64,000 nt of DNA, taken from Sinomonas mesophila. GTDB lineage: Bacteria > Actinomycetota > Actinomycetes > Actinomycetales > Micrococcaceae. The stretch covers positions 384 through 64,383 of the forward strand of contig NZ_KV908327.1 of assembly GCF_001999765.1 (NCBI RefSeq), given 5' to 3'. Under the pieces are notes generated by a model, which searched no databases, was not told the origin of the DNA, and was given only the letters and a program-made list of their open reading frames with translations. Shown here one piece after another: positions 42,439 to 51,590 of this stretch (the stretch's first letter is position 1; each line of letters starts with the position of its first letter). Both the position numbers and the translations under genes were made by a program.

Positions 42439-43169
42439 GGCAGCGGCCTGATCCGGGTCGCGGCGAGCCGCTCGCGCAGCCCGGGCAGGAGCCGACGGCT
42501 CACGGGCAGCTCGGCGCCGCCGCCGACGACGACGGTGGGCTGCGCGGCGGAGAGCCGCAGCTGCCGCACCGCGTCCATGGCCACGAGGTACGAGCGGTGG
42601 ATCCGCACGAACCCCGCGGGCCCCCACTGCCGCTCGAGGTCGCTGAGCGGCACGCGCACGAGGTAGCTCGCGCCGTCGGTGTGCAGGCGCGCGTAGTCGC
42701 CCTGGGCCTGGACGAACGTGACGTCGTCGCGGCGGATCATGCGCGTGACCCCGCCCTGCTCGACGGTGATGACGGCGGGCTCGGCCCCGGCCGGTGCGCC
42801 GGTGGCCTCGCGCAGCTCTGCGACGCGGGCCACGCAGCGCTCGAGGCGCTCGGGGCGGACGGGCTTGAGCAGATAGTCGACGGCGGCGAGGTCGAACGCC
42901 TCGAGCGCATGGTCCTCGTCCGCGGTGACGAACACGACGGCGGGCGGGGCGGCGAAGCGGGCGATCACGCGGGCGAGGTCGAGGCCGGTCAGGCCGGGCA
43001 TGTGGATGTCGAGGAAGATCGCGTCGACCTCCTCGCGCTCGAGCACGCGCAGCGCCTCGGTCCCCGAGGTGGCGGTGTGCACCGGCCCCACGCGGCTGTC
43101 GCGGCCGAGGAGGTAGGACAGCTCCTGCACGGCGGGCAGCTCGTCGTCGACGACGAGGACGGAGATCAT
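42435..43169 (-). CDS. LytTR-family response regulator
   Basis: 244 residues. Receiver domain 1-120 with the acidic pair D8/D9 (VVDDE), phospho-accepting D54 (FLDIHMPG), T82 and K102 (YLLKPVRPERLE). C-terminal LytTR DNA-binding domain from about 140 (VTFVQAQGDYARLHT, FVRIHRSYLVAMD). It should bind direct repeats upstream of transporter genes once phosphorylated by the adjacent kinase. TAGACT (43182-43177) lies seven bases before the ATG, so besides read-through it may have its own leaderless promoter. Confidence 0.92.
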   Translation of the reverse strand: MISVLVVDDELPAVQELSYLLGRDSRVGPVHTATSGTEALRVLEREEVDAIFLDIHMPGLTGLDLARVIARFAAPPAVVFVTADEDHALEAFDLAAVDYLLKPVRPERLERCVARVAELREATGAPAGAEPAVITVEQGGVTRMIRRDDVTFVQAQGDYARLHTDGASYLVRVPLSDLERQWGPAGFVRIHRSYLVAMDAVRQLRLSAAQPTVVVGGGAELPVSRRLLPGLRERLAATRIRPLP

Positions 43170-43174
43170 GCGGC

Positions 43175-44395
43175 TCAGTCTAGTGGCGGCCGCACCTCGT
43201 GCTGCGGCTGGGACTTGGGGATGCGCAGCTCGATGAGGGTACCCTCGCCGGGCGCGGTCTCGACGACGAGCCCGTGGTCGTCGCCGTACACCTGGCGCAG
43301 CCGGGCGTCGACGTTGCGCAGCCCGACGTGGTCCCCTCCGGCGCGGCCCGCGAGGACCTCGCGCACGCGCTCCGGGTCCATGCCCGCGCCGTCGTCCTCG
43401 ATCCGCACGATCGCCTCGTTGGGCGTGTCCTCGGCCGTGATCTCGATGTGGCCGACGCCCTCGCGCGCCTCGAGCCCGTGGCGGACCGCGTTCTCGACCA
43501 GCGGCTGGAGGCTCAGGAAGGGGATGACGGTGCCGAGGACCTCAGGGGCGATGCGCAGGCTCACCTGGAGCCGCTCGCCGAAGCGGGCCCGCTCGAGCAG
43601 GAGGTACCGGTCGATGCTCCGCAGCTCCTCGGCGAGGGTCGTGAAGTCGCCGTGCCGGCGGAACGAGTACCGCGTGAAGTCGGCGAACTCGACGACGAGC
43701 TCGCGGGCCCGGGCCGGGTCGGTGAGGATGTAGGACGCGATCGCGTTGAGCGAGTTGTAGATGAAGTGCGGGCTGATCTGCGCGCGCAGCGCCCGGACCT
43801 CGGCCTCCATGAGCAGCGTGCGCGACCGGTCGAGCTCGGCCAGCTCGGCCTGTGTCGCGACCCAGTCCGCGAGCTCGCCCGTGGCCCGGACGAGGCCCGC
43901 CCCCGCGGCGGGGGACAGTGCGATGACCGTGCCGATGACGCGCGAGCCGGCGCGGACGGGGGCGACGACGGCGCTGCGCACCGGGCACTCGCGCTCGCGG
44001 CAGCCGGCGGCGGCGCAGTCCAGCTCGTCCCCCGAGGCCACGCGGGTGCGCCCGTGCCCGAGCGTCGCCGCCGCGAGGGCCATGGCCGTGGCGGCGTGGG
44101 CGGGGCCAGCGCCGTCCCACGCGAGCAGCCGGGACTCGTCCGTGAGCGCGAGCGCGGGCGCGCCGATCATCGAGCGCAGATGCCTCGCCGCCCTCGCCGC
44201 CCCGTCCGGGTCGAGCCCGCCGCGCAGAGACCGCCCGGCCTGGGACGCGGCGTGCAGGATCGTGTAGCTCGCCCGCTCGGCCTCGCTGCCGAAGTCGCGG
44301 CGCGAGCGCCACACGCGCCAGGCCACGACGGCGGCCGCGACGCCCACGGCGAGCGCGGTGGCGATGACCGCGAGGGAGAGCGAGTCCGGGGACAT
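43175..44395 (-). CDS. LytS/YehU-type sensor histidine kinase with a cysteine-bearing GAF-like domain
   Basis: 406 residues from the ATG at 44395 (TAGCCT seven bases upstream). One membrane helix at 8-29. A GAF-like domain (about 45-180) contains C127, C132 and C137 (Cx4Cx4CP), which could bind a metal or respond to redox. The His_kinase domain has QISPHFIYNSLNAIASY with the phospho-histidine, then an HATPase domain (LVENAVRHGLEAR, DDGAGMD, GLRNVDARLRQVYG). Unlike LytS or BtsS it lacks the many-helix sensor. Partner: the response regulator five bases downstream. Confidence 0.9.
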   Translation of the reverse strand: MSPDSLSLAVIATALAVGVAAAVVAWRVWRSRRDFGSEAERASYTILHAASQAGRSLRGGLDPDGAARAARHLRSMIGAPALALTDESRLLAWDGAGPAHAATAMALAAATLGHGRTRVASGDELDCAAAGCRERECPVRSAVVAPVRAGSRVIGTVIALSPAAGAGLVRATGELADWVATQAELAELDRSRTLLMEAEVRALRAQISPHFIYNSLNAIASYILTDPARARELVVEFADFTRYSFRRHGDFTTLAEELRSIDRYLLLERARFGERLQVSLRIAPEVLGTVIPFLSLQPLVENAVRHGLEAREGVGHIEITAEDTPNEAIVRIEDDGAGMDPERVREVLAGRAGGDHVGLRNVDARLRQVYGDDHGLVVETAPGEGTLIELRIPKSQPQHEVRPPLD

Positions 44396-44568
44396 GCAGC
44401 CAAGGCTAGCCGCCCGCCGCCGGTGCGCCTGCGGGACGACGGCGACGGCCCGCCGTCGTCCATGACGCGCCGCCGCTCGCCGTCGCCGGGATGCCGCTCG
44501 GCGCACGCCGGCCCCCGCTGGCCGATCCACCCGTCGGACCCTCTGGAAGGCCGGCGCCGGCGGGACGA

Positions 44569-44586
44569 GAGTGATGTGCATCACTC
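44569..44586. promoter_or_regulatory. CRP/GlxR-like palindrome between the divergent units
   Basis: GAGTGATG and CATCACTC flank TG, giving GTGA-N6-TCAC, the core of CRP-family sites (GlxR in Corynebacterium). It lies 40 bases before the DUF485 start at 44626 and 174 bases from the kinase start. GlxR controls acetate genes in Corynebacterium; its action here is inferred. Confidence 0.6.
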
Positions 44587-44625
44587 AACTGCCGGGCCGC
44601 AGGCTCGGCCTTCCGAGGAGGATCC

Positions 44626-45021
44626 ATGGGCAACGACGCCTCCCGGGACGCCGCCGAGAACACGGCGCACCCCGACTTCCGGCTGGTCCAGGCCAGCGAC
44701 GACTTCCAGCGGCTGCGCGGGAGCCACCGCAGCTTCGTCTTCCCCCTCGCCGGAGCGTTCCTGCTCTGGTACTTCCTGTACGTCTTGCTCGCCGACTACG
44801 CGCACGGGCTCCTGTCGATCCCGGTCGTGGGCAACATCAACGTGGGCCTCGTGCTGGGCCTGCTCCAGTTCGTGAGCACCTTCGGCATCACGGCCTGGTA
44901 CGTCCGCCGCGCCAACTCCACGCTCGACCCACAGGCCGAGGCCATCCGGGCCGAGATCGAGGGCCACGATTTCGATGCCGAACAGTCCGTCGGCGCCGGC
45001 CGCGAGGGGGGCGCACGATGA
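44626..45021 (+). CDS. DUF485 membrane protein, symporter partner
   Basis: 131 residues from the ATG at 44626 (GAGGAGGATCC upstream). The DUF485 pattern is clear: DFQRLRGSHRSFVFPLAGAF, a helix, VVGNINVGLVLGLLQFVSTF and WYVRRANSTLDPQAE. Two membrane helices. These proteins (YjcH in E. coli) are co-expressed with ActP. The stop overlaps the symporter ATG (ATGA). Confidence 0.92.
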   Translation: MGNDASRDAAENTAHPDFRLVQASDDFQRLRGSHRSFVFPLAGAFLLWYFLYVLLADYAHGLLSIPVVGNINVGLVLGLLQFVSTFGITAWYVRRANSTLDPQAEAIRAEIEGHDFDAEQSVGAGREGGAR

Positions 45022-46622
45022 GCCTCACGGAGAGCCTGCTCAGCAGCACATGGCTCAACATGGCCATCTTCGCGGTCTTCGTGGGCGTGACGATCGTCAT
45101 CGTGATCCGGGCCAGCCGCAACAACAAGACCGCCGCAGACTACTACGCGGGAGGCCGCTCCTTCACCGGCGGTCAGAACGGCACCGCGATTGCGGGCGAC
45201 TACCTCTCCGCGGCCTCGTTCCTGGGCATCACGGGGGCCATCGCGGTCAACGGCTACGACGGCTTCCTCTACTCGATCGGCTTCCTCGTCGCGTGGCTCG
45301 TCGCGCTCCTGCTCGTCGCCGAGCTCCTGCGCAACACGGGCAAGTTCACCATGGCGGACGTCCTCGCGTTCAGGCTCCGCGAGCGCCCGGTGCGCATCGC
45401 CGCGGCCATCTCGACCCTGGCCGTATGCTTCTTCTACCTCCTGGCCCAGATGGCCGGCGCGGGCGCCCTCATCGCGCTCCTGCTGGGCATCTCGAGCTGG
45501 GAGGGCCAGGCGGTCGTCATCACGGTCGTCGGCGCGCTCATGATCATGTACGTGCTGCTGGGCGGCATGAAGGGCACCACGTGGGTGCAGATCATCAAGG
45601 CCGTCCTGCTCATCGCGGGCGCGTTCGCGATGACGGTGTGGGTCCTCGCCCTGCACGGGTTCAACCTCTCCGCCCTGCTCGGCAGCGCCGTCGAGACCGC
45701 CGGCGCCGGCGGCGAGAAGCTGCTCAACCCGGGCCTCGCGTACGGCAAGAGCGAGACGAGCAAGCTCGACTTCATCTCCCTGGGTCTGGCCCTCGTGCTC
45801 GGCACCGCGGCCCTGCCGCACGTGCTCATGCGCTTCTACACGGTGCCCACGTCCAAGGAGGCCCGCAAGTCGGTCGTGTGGGCGATCTGGCTCATCGGCG
45901 GCTTCTACCTGTTCACGCTCGTGCTCGGCTACGGCGCCGCGGCCCTCATCGGCGCGGACACGATCAAAGCCGCCCCCGGCGGCGTGAACTCCGCGGCCCC
46001 GCTGCTGGCGTTCGTGCTCGGCGGCCCGCTCCTGCTCGGGTTCATCTCCGCCGTCGCGTTCGCGACGATCCTCGCCGTCGTCGCCGGCCTGACGATCACC
46101 GCGGCGGCCTCGTTCGCCCACGACATCTACGCCAACGTCCTCGCCAAGGGCAAGACCACGCCCGCCTCGGAGGTCAAGGTCGCGCGGTGCACCGTCGTCG
46201 TGATCGGCATCGCGGCCATCGCGGGCGGCATCTTCGCCAACGGGCAGAACGTCGCGTTCCTCGTGGCGCTCGCGTTCGCGGTCGCGGCCTCGGCCAACCT
46301 GCCCACGATCCTCTACTCGCTCTTCTGGAGGCGGTTCACCACGAAGGGCGCCCTGTGGAGCATCTACGGCGGCCTGGGCTCGGCGATCCTGCTCATCGCC
46401 TTCTCGCCGGTCGTCTCCGGCACGAAGACCTCGATGATCCCGTCGGCGGACTTCGACTGGTTCCCGCTGAATAACCCCGGCCTCGTCTCCATCCCACTCG
46501 CCTTCGCCCTCGGCTGGCTCGGCACGGTCCTCGACAAGGGCCAGGAGTCGCCGGAGAAGCAGGCCGAGATGGAGGTCCGCTCGCTCACCGGGGTGGGCGC
46601 CGAGAAGGCCGTTTCACACTAG
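45018..46622 (+). CDS. actP: Cation/acetate symporter
   Basis: 534 residues, about 13 helices. ActP-type sequence: ASRNNKTAADYYAGGRSF, GTAIAGDYLSAASFLGITG, VNGYDGFLYSIGFLVAW, ALPHVLMRFYTVPTSKEAR and ANLPTILYSLFWRRFTTKG. ActP carries acetate (and glycolate or pyruvate in relatives) with Na+. It is translated together with the DUF485 gene and lies downstream of the CRP-like site, divergent from the sensor kinase. Confidence 0.93.
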   Translation: MSLTESLLSSTWLNMAIFAVFVGVTIVIVIRASRNNKTAADYYAGGRSFTGGQNGTAIAGDYLSAASFLGITGAIAVNGYDGFLYSIGFLVAWLVALLLVAELLRNTGKFTMADVLAFRLRERPVRIAAAISTLAVCFFYLLAQMAGAGALIALLLGISSWEGQAVVITVVGALMIMYVLLGGMKGTTWVQIIKAVLLIAGAFAMTVWVLALHGFNLSALLGSAVETAGAGGEKLLNPGLAYGKSETSKLDFISLGLALVLGTAALPHVLMRFYTVPTSKEARKSVVWAIWLIGGFYLFTLVLGYGAAALIGADTIKAAPGGVNSAAPLLAFVLGGPLLLGFISAVAFATILAVVAGLTITAAASFAHDIYANVLAKGKTTPASEVKVARCTVVVIGIAAIAGGIFANGQNVAFLVALAFAVAASANLPTILYSLFWRRFTTKGALWSIYGGLGSAILLIAFSPVVSGTKTSMIPSADFDWFPLNNPGLVSIPLAFALGWLGTVLDKGQESPEKQAEMEVRSLTGVGAEKAVSH

Positions 46623-46742
46623 CTCGCACTAGCAGCGCACGACGTCGGGCGACGGCTCCCAGCGGAAGCCGCCGCCCGCCGTCGTCCGCCCGTCCCGCCG
46701 CGGCTCGCCGTCGTCGTCCGCCGGCTCGCCGCGCCGAGGCGC

Positions 46743-47267
46743 TCAGCGGGGCTGGATCTTCAGGGCGTCCAGGAGCAGCGGATCGCCCTCCCAGCGGTAC
46801 GAGACGTCGAAGGCGCGCGAGCCGCACACGAGGTGCCCCTCGGCCTCGCCGCGCGGGCGCTGGCCCTCCTTCGCGACCGAGGCCGCGCGCGTGAACTCGG
46901 CCCGGCAGGAGCCGTCCACCTTGAGCTCCGTGAGCGCGCTCATGAGCTCGGCCTCTCCCAGGCCCTGCTTGAGCGCCGGTGTGAACTGCGCGTACGCGGC
47001 CGCCGTGCTGCCCGAGGCCAGGTCGGCGCTCATCTGCTCCGACGCCCGGCGCACGGCGGCGTCTGGGCTGAACACGACGGTCGCGAGGACGACGGCGGCC
47101 GCCACGACGAGCCCGACGGCGACCGCTCCGGCGCCGAGGCCGATCCACAGCCACCGCCGGCTCGGCCGCTCGGTGGGCTGGGGCCCGAGCCAGAGCTCCT
47201 GCTGCGTGGGCTCGCGGGGGCGCTCGATGCGCGTCTGGCTCTGGTTCGGCAGCTGGGGGAACGTCAT
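46743..47267 (-). CDS. Membrane-anchored protein with DUF4878-like domain
   Basis: 174 residues. A Pro/Arg/Glu-rich cytoplasmic start of 38 residues, one membrane helix (WLWIGLGAGAVAVGLVVAAA, about 40-66), then an exported domain of about 105 residues with VRRASEQMSADLASGSTAAAYAQFTPALKQG, resembling NTF2-like DUF4878/DUF3887 domains. Two cysteines (near 120 and 148) could pair outside. Function unknown. Converges on actP; an imperfect GC-rich hairpin at about 46640-46700 lies between. Confidence 0.68.
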   Translation of the reverse strand: MTFPQLPNQSQTRIERPREPTQQELWLGPQPTERPSRRWLWIGLGAGAVAVGLVVAAAVVLATVVFSPDAAVRRASEQMSADLASGSTAAAYAQFTPALKQGLGEAELMSALTELKVDGSCRAEFTRAASVAKEGQRPRGEAEGHLVCGSRAFDVSYRWEGDPLLLDALKIQPR

Positions 47268-47320
47268 GGCCTCGTGGTCCTCGCCTCTCGTGTCTGGCTG
47301 CTCGGCCGCCTCGTGGAGCG

Positions 47321-47797
47321 TCAGGCGGGCATGTGCGGCCCCCGCTCGAGCAGGGGGTCCATCCTGAATGGTATGAGGTCACCCATGGCGAGGGCGGTGT
47401 CGGTGCGCTCGACGCCGTCGCACGCCAGGATCTTGCCGTGGATCCGGAACAGGTCCTCGGCGTCGACGGCCACGACGCGCAGCAGGAGATCGGCCGTGCC
47501 GGTGAGCCCATGCCCCTCGAGGACCTCGGGGATCCTCGCGATCTCCTCGGTGATCGCGGCGAGGCGGCGCTGCTGGACATGGACCGTGATGAAGGCCAGG
47601 AGCGGGTAGCCGAGCGACGCCGGGTTGATGCGCCGGTCGAAGCCGAGGAAAGCGTGCGAGGCCTCGAGCCGCGCGAGCCGGGCCTGGACGGTGTTGCGGG
47701 AGAGGCCCAGCCTCTGGGCCAGTGCCACGACCGTGCGGCGCGGATCCTCGGCGAGGGCCCGCAGGATCCGGGCGTCGGTGGCGTCGACGGCATGCAT
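47321..47797 (-). CDS. Lrp/AsnC family regulator (BkdR-like)
   Basis: 158 residues from the ATG at 47797. N-terminal winged helix (DATDARILRALAEDPR, then LAQRLGLSRNTVQARLARLE) and C-terminal RAM ligand-binding domain (LLAFITVHVQQRRLAAITEEIARIPEV, GTADLLLRVVAVDAEDLF). It diverges from the branched-chain dehydrogenase operon, the usual place of BkdR, which responds to branched-chain amino acids. TAGCCT lies eight bases upstream. Confidence 0.9.
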   Translation of the reverse strand: MHAVDATDARILRALAEDPRRTVVALAQRLGLSRNTVQARLARLEASHAFLGFDRRINPASLGYPLLAFITVHVQQRRLAAITEEIARIPEVLEGHGLTGTADLLLRVVAVDAEDLFRIHGKILACDGVERTDTALAMGDLIPFRMDPLLERGPHMPA

Positions 47798-47864
47798 GCT
47801 GCGCAAGGCTAGCACGGCGCAGGGCCCCAGCCTTGGGCAGGATGCGCAGCCCCGGCGCGTTCGG

Positions 47865-47893
47865 TTGTACCCCCTGTGCCTTATGAGTATCGT
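47865..47893 (+). promoter_or_regulatory. Promoter of the bkd operon
   Basis: TTGTAC (47865-47870) and TATCGT (47888-47893) are separated by 17 bases, about 60 bases before the first start codon. Confidence 0.55.
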
Positions 47894-47953
47894 CACAGCA
47901 TCCGGAAGCTGCGGCCCCCGGGCCGCCGACGACGATTGGGGCAGCGAGGCGCC

Positions 47954-49108
47954 GTGTCCACGTACCAGATGACCACCGGACCGGGCGGCGAGCCGGTCCA
48001 GCTGCTCACGCCCCGGGGGGAACGCCTCGCCGACGCCCGCTACGACGGCTACCTCGCCGATGTCGACGGGGACGCGGGGGCCGAGGTCCTGGAGGGCCTC
48101 TACGAGGACCTCGTGGTCGTGCGGCGCATCGACGCCGAGGCCACGGCCCTCCAGCGACAGGGCGAGCTCGCGCTCTGGCCGCCGTTCCTCGGCCAGGAGG
48201 CCGCGCAGATCGGCTCGGGCCGGGCCCTGCGCGAGGACGACTTCGTGTTCTCGAGCTACCGCGAGAACGCCGTGGCCTACTGCCGCGGCGTCGACGTCGG
48301 GGACATGATGCGCGTGTGGCGCGGCTGCGCGAACGCCGGATGGGACCCCTTCTCGGTGAACATGGCCCCGACCCAGGTCATCATCGGAGCGCAGACCCTG
48401 CACGCGACGGGCTACGCCATGGGCATCCAGTTCGACGGCGCCGACTCCGCGGCGATCACGTACTTCGGCGACGGCGCGACGAGCCAGGGCGACCTCAACG
48501 AGTCGATGGTCTTCGCAGCGAGCTTCCAGGCCCCCGTCGTGTTCTTCTGCCAGAACAACCAGTGGGCCATCTCCGAGCCCGTGGGCCTCCAGGCGCACGT
48601 TCCGGTCGCCCACCGCGCCCCCGGCTTCGGCATCCCGAGCGTGCGCGTGGACGGCAACGACGTCCTCGCGTGCCTCGCCGTCACCCGGGAGGCCCTCGAG
48701 CGGGCGCGCAGCGGCAATGGCCCCTCGTTCATCGAGGCCGTGACCTACCGCATGGGCCCGCACACGACGGCGGACGACCCGACGCGGTACCGCGACGCCA
48801 ACGAGCTCGAGGACTGGCGCGAGCGCGATCCGATCTCCCGGCTCGAGGCCCACCTCGACTCGCGCGGCCTCCTCGACGAGGGGCTGCGCGGGCGAGTGCG
48901 GGCGAAGGCCGACGACGTCGCCGCCCGCCTGCGCGAGGAGACCGTGCACATGCCCGACCCGCCGGCGTCGGCTGTGTTCGAGCACGTGTACACGGGGCCG
49001 AACAGCGAGCTCGACAGGCAGAGGGACCACTACGGGCTCTACCTCGCCGGCCTCGAAGCCGGCCACGGGCACGGACATGCCGCAGCCGAGCGGGAAGGAG
49101 CCCAGTGA
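47954..49108 (+). CDS. bkdA: Branched-chain 2-oxoacid dehydrogenase E1 alpha
   Basis: 384 residues from the GTG at 47954; an in-frame ATG at 47969 is possible. Thiamine diphosphate binding motif FGDGATSQGDLNESMVFAA, then FFCQNNQWAIS; the phospho-loop-like YRMGPHTTADDPTRY is typical of branched-chain rather than pyruvate enzymes. With E1 beta it decarboxylates keto acids from Val, Leu and Ile. The three genes overlap by 1-4 bases. Commonly misnamed pdhA; the Lrp neighbour and the leucine cluster favour bkdA. Confidence 0.9.
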   Translation: MSTYQMTTGPGGEPVQLLTPRGERLADARYDGYLADVDGDAGAEVLEGLYEDLVVVRRIDAEATALQRQGELALWPPFLGQEAAQIGSGRALREDDFVFSSYRENAVAYCRGVDVGDMMRVWRGCANAGWDPFSVNMAPTQVIIGAQTLHATGYAMGIQFDGADSAAITYFGDGATSQGDLNESMVFAASFQAPVVFFCQNNQWAISEPVGLQAHVPVAHRAPGFGIPSVRVDGNDVLACLAVTREALERARSGNGPSFIEAVTYRMGPHTTADDPTRYRDANELEDWRERDPISRLEAHLDSRGLLDEGLRGRVRAKADDVAARLREETVHMPDPPASAVFEHVYTGPNSELDRQRDHYGLYLAGLEAGHGHGHAAAEREGAQ

Positions 49109-50130
49109 TGGCCGAGATGACGTTCGGGAAGGCAATCAACGCCGGCCTGCGCCGGGCGCTGGAGCGCGACCCCAAGGTCGTGCTCATGGGCGAGGACATC
49201 GGCCGGCTCGGCGGCGTCTTCCGCATCACGGACGGGCTGCAGAAGGACTTCGGCCCGCACCGCGTCATTGACACCCCGCTCGCGGAGTCCGGGATCATGG
49301 GCACGGCGATCGGCATGGCCTACCGCGGCTACCGGCCGGTCGTCGAGATCCAGTTCGACGGCTTCGTCTACCCTGCCTTCGATCAGATCGTGTCCCAGGT
49401 CGCCAAGCTGCACTACCGCACGCGCGGCCACGTCAGGGTGCCCCTGACCATCCGCGTCCCCTTCGGCGGCGGGATCGGCTCCCCGGAGCACCACTCCGAG
49501 TCGCCCGAGGCGTACTTCGCGCACACGCCCGGCCTGCGCGTCGTCGCCGTCTCGAACCCGCAGGACGCCTACAGCATGATCCAGCAGGCCATCGCGTCCG
49601 ACGACCCGGTCGTGTTCTTCGAGCCCAAGCGGCGCTACCACGACCGGGGTGAGGTCGACGAGGGCATCGGCCTCGAGGGCCCCGGCGGGCTGTCCATGGG
49701 CGCGGCCCGCGTCGCCGTGCCGGGGGAGGACGTGACGCTCGTCTCCTACGGACCGCTCCTCAAGACGTGCCTCGACGCCGCCGTCGCGGCCTCCGACGAG
49801 GGCGTGTCCGTCGAGGTCATCGACCTGCGCTCGCTCTCGCCCGTCGACTACCCCGTCGTCGAGGAGTCGGTGCGGCGCACCGGCCGGCTCGTGATCGCGC
49901 ACGAGGCCGCCCGGTCCGGAGGCCTCGGCGCGGAGGTCGCCGCGAGCATCACCGAGCGCTGCTTCTACCACCTCGAGCACGCGCCTGTGCGCGTGACGGG
50001 TTTCGACATCCCGTACCCGTACTCGAAGATCGAGCACCACCACCTGCCGGACCTCGACCGGATCCTCGACGGCGTGGATCGCGCCCTCGGTAGGCCGAAC
50101 TCCCTGAGCGGGCTCGAGGAGGGCGAATGA
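49108..50130 (+). CDS. bkdB: Branched-chain 2-oxoacid dehydrogenase E1 beta
   Basis: 340 residues, ATG overlapping the E1 alpha stop (TGATG). Transketolase-like pyrimidine domain (VLMGEDIGRLGGVFRITDGL, IDTPLAESGIMGTAIGMAY, GGGIGSPEHHSESPEAYFAHTPGL in part) and C-terminal domain (EVIDLRSLSPVDY, HEAARSGGLGAEV). Full length. Forms the E1 heterotetramer. Confidence 0.93.
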   Translation: MAEMTFGKAINAGLRRALERDPKVVLMGEDIGRLGGVFRITDGLQKDFGPHRVIDTPLAESGIMGTAIGMAYRGYRPVVEIQFDGFVYPAFDQIVSQVAKLHYRTRGHVRVPLTIRVPFGGGIGSPEHHSESPEAYFAHTPGLRVVAVSNPQDAYSMIQQAIASDDPVVFFEPKRRYHDRGEVDEGIGLEGPGGLSMGAARVAVPGEDVTLVSYGPLLKTCLDAAVAASDEGVSVEVIDLRSLSPVDYPVVEESVRRTGRLVIAHEAARSGGLGAEVAASITERCFYHLEHAPVRVTGFDIPYPYSKIEHHHLPDLDRILDGVDRALGRPNSLSGLEEGE

Positions 50131-51584
50131 GCGAGACGGTGCACGCTGGAACTCCCGGCGCCCCCGCGACGGTGATTCGCGAGTTCCGCCTCCCGGACCT
50201 CGGCGAGGGCCTGACGGAGTCGGAGATCGTGGCCTGGCACGTTGCCGCGGGGGACCGAGTGACCCTCAACCAGGTCATCGCCGAGGTCGAGACCGCCAAG
50301 GCCGTCGTCGAGGTCCCGAGCCCCTACACAGGGACGGTCGTCGAGCTGCTCGCCGAGCCGGGGACGACCGTCGCCGTCGGCACGCCGATCGTCTCGTTCG
50401 AGGTCCCGGCCGACGCCGTGCGGCCGCCCTCGCGGGCGGGCTCGGCCGGCGGCGGTGCACCCGCCCCGCGGCGTGAGCCCAACCTCGTCGGCTACGGCGC
50501 CGTCGTGGAGGGCACGGGCCGCCCGGCGCGCAGGAGTCGAGCCTGGGCCGCGCCGGCCCCGGAGGCTGAGAGGGGCGAGGGGGAACCGACAACGGAACCC
50601 GCGGCAGTCGAGCCGGCCGTCGAGCCGAGCGAAGCGGCTCCCGTGGTCGAACGGGGCGAGGCGGAGTCGAGACCCCGCCCCGAGCGCCCCCGGTCGACTC
50701 CGCCGGTGCGCAAGCTCGCCAAGGACCTCGGCGTCGACCTTGTCGGCCTCACGGGCACGGGACCCGGCGGGCTCATCACGCGCGACGACGTCCTCGCCGC
50801 GCTCGGCGCCGGCGCCGGCAGAACCGAGGCGGAAGGCGAGCGGGCCGCCGAGGCGGGCCCCGCCGTCGTCCGCGCCGCCGGCGAGCGCGAGACCCGGACC
50901 CCCATCAAGGGCGTGCGCAAGCACACAGCGGCGGCGATGGTCGCGAGCGCGTTCACGGCGCCGCAGGCGTCCGAGTTCCTCACGGTCGACGTGACTCCGT
51001 CGATGGATCTGCTCGCGCGGCTGCGGGAGAGCCGGGCGTTCGCGCACCTCAAGCTCACGCCGCTCACGCTCGTGGCCAAAGCCGTGCTCATCGGGCTTGC
51101 GCGCAACCCGACGCTCAACTCGCACTGGGACGAGGGCGCGCAGGAGATCGTCCAGTACCACTACGTGAACCTCGGGATTGCTGCCGCGACGCCCCGCGGG
51201 CTCGTCGTGCCGAACGTCAAGGACGCGGACGCCATGACGCTCGCTGAGCTTGCGGAGGCGATCGCGGACCTCGCCGCCACTGCGAGGGACGGGCATACGC
51301 GCCCCGCGGACCTCTCGGGCGGGACGATCTCGATCACGAACATCGGCGTCTTCGGCATCGACGCGGGCACCCCGATCCTCCATCCGGGGGAGGCCGCGAT
51401 TATCGCGGTGGGCCAGGTGCGGCGCCTGCCGTGGGAATTCGAGGGGCAGGTCGCGCTGCGGCAGGTCATGACGATCTCGCTGACCTTCGACCACCGCCTC
51501 GTCGACGGCGAACAGGCCTCGCGCTTCCTCGCGGATGTCGGCGCCATCCTTGCAGACCCTGGCATGGTCCTGACCATGGTCTGA
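50127..51584 (+). CDS. bkdC: Dihydrolipoamide acyltransferase E2
   Basis: 485 residues, ATG in the E1 beta stop. One lipoyl domain (about 12-90) with the lipoylated lysine in EVETAKAVVE near 57; a Pro/Ala/Glu-rich linker; a peripheral subunit-binding domain (PPVRKLAKDLGVDLVGLTG, about 192-228); and the catalytic domain with SLTFDHRLVDGEQASRFL near 455. It transfers the acyl group to CoA. No E3 (dihydrolipoamide dehydrogenase) gene is in the operon; the cell's shared E3 would serve. Confidence 0.93.
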   Translation: MSETVHAGTPGAPATVIREFRLPDLGEGLTESEIVAWHVAAGDRVTLNQVIAEVETAKAVVEVPSPYTGTVVELLAEPGTTVAVGTPIVSFEVPADAVRPPSRAGSAGGGAPAPRREPNLVGYGAVVEGTGRPARRSRAWAAPAPEAERGEGEPTTEPAAVEPAVEPSEAAPVVERGEAESRPRPERPRSTPPVRKLAKDLGVDLVGLTGTGPGGLITRDDVLAALGAGAGRTEAEGERAAEAGPAVVRAAGERETRTPIKGVRKHTAAAMVASAFTAPQASEFLTVDVTPSMDLLARLRESRAFAHLKLTPLTLVAKAVLIGLARNPTLNSHWDEGAQEIVQYHYVNLGIAAATPRGLVVPNVKDADAMTLAELAEAIADLAATARDGHTRPADLSGGTISITNIGVFGIDAGTPILHPGEAAIIAVGQVRRLPWEFEGQVALRQVMTISLTFDHRLVDGEQASRFLADVGAILADPGMVLTMV

Positions 51585-51590
51585 CCCCCC

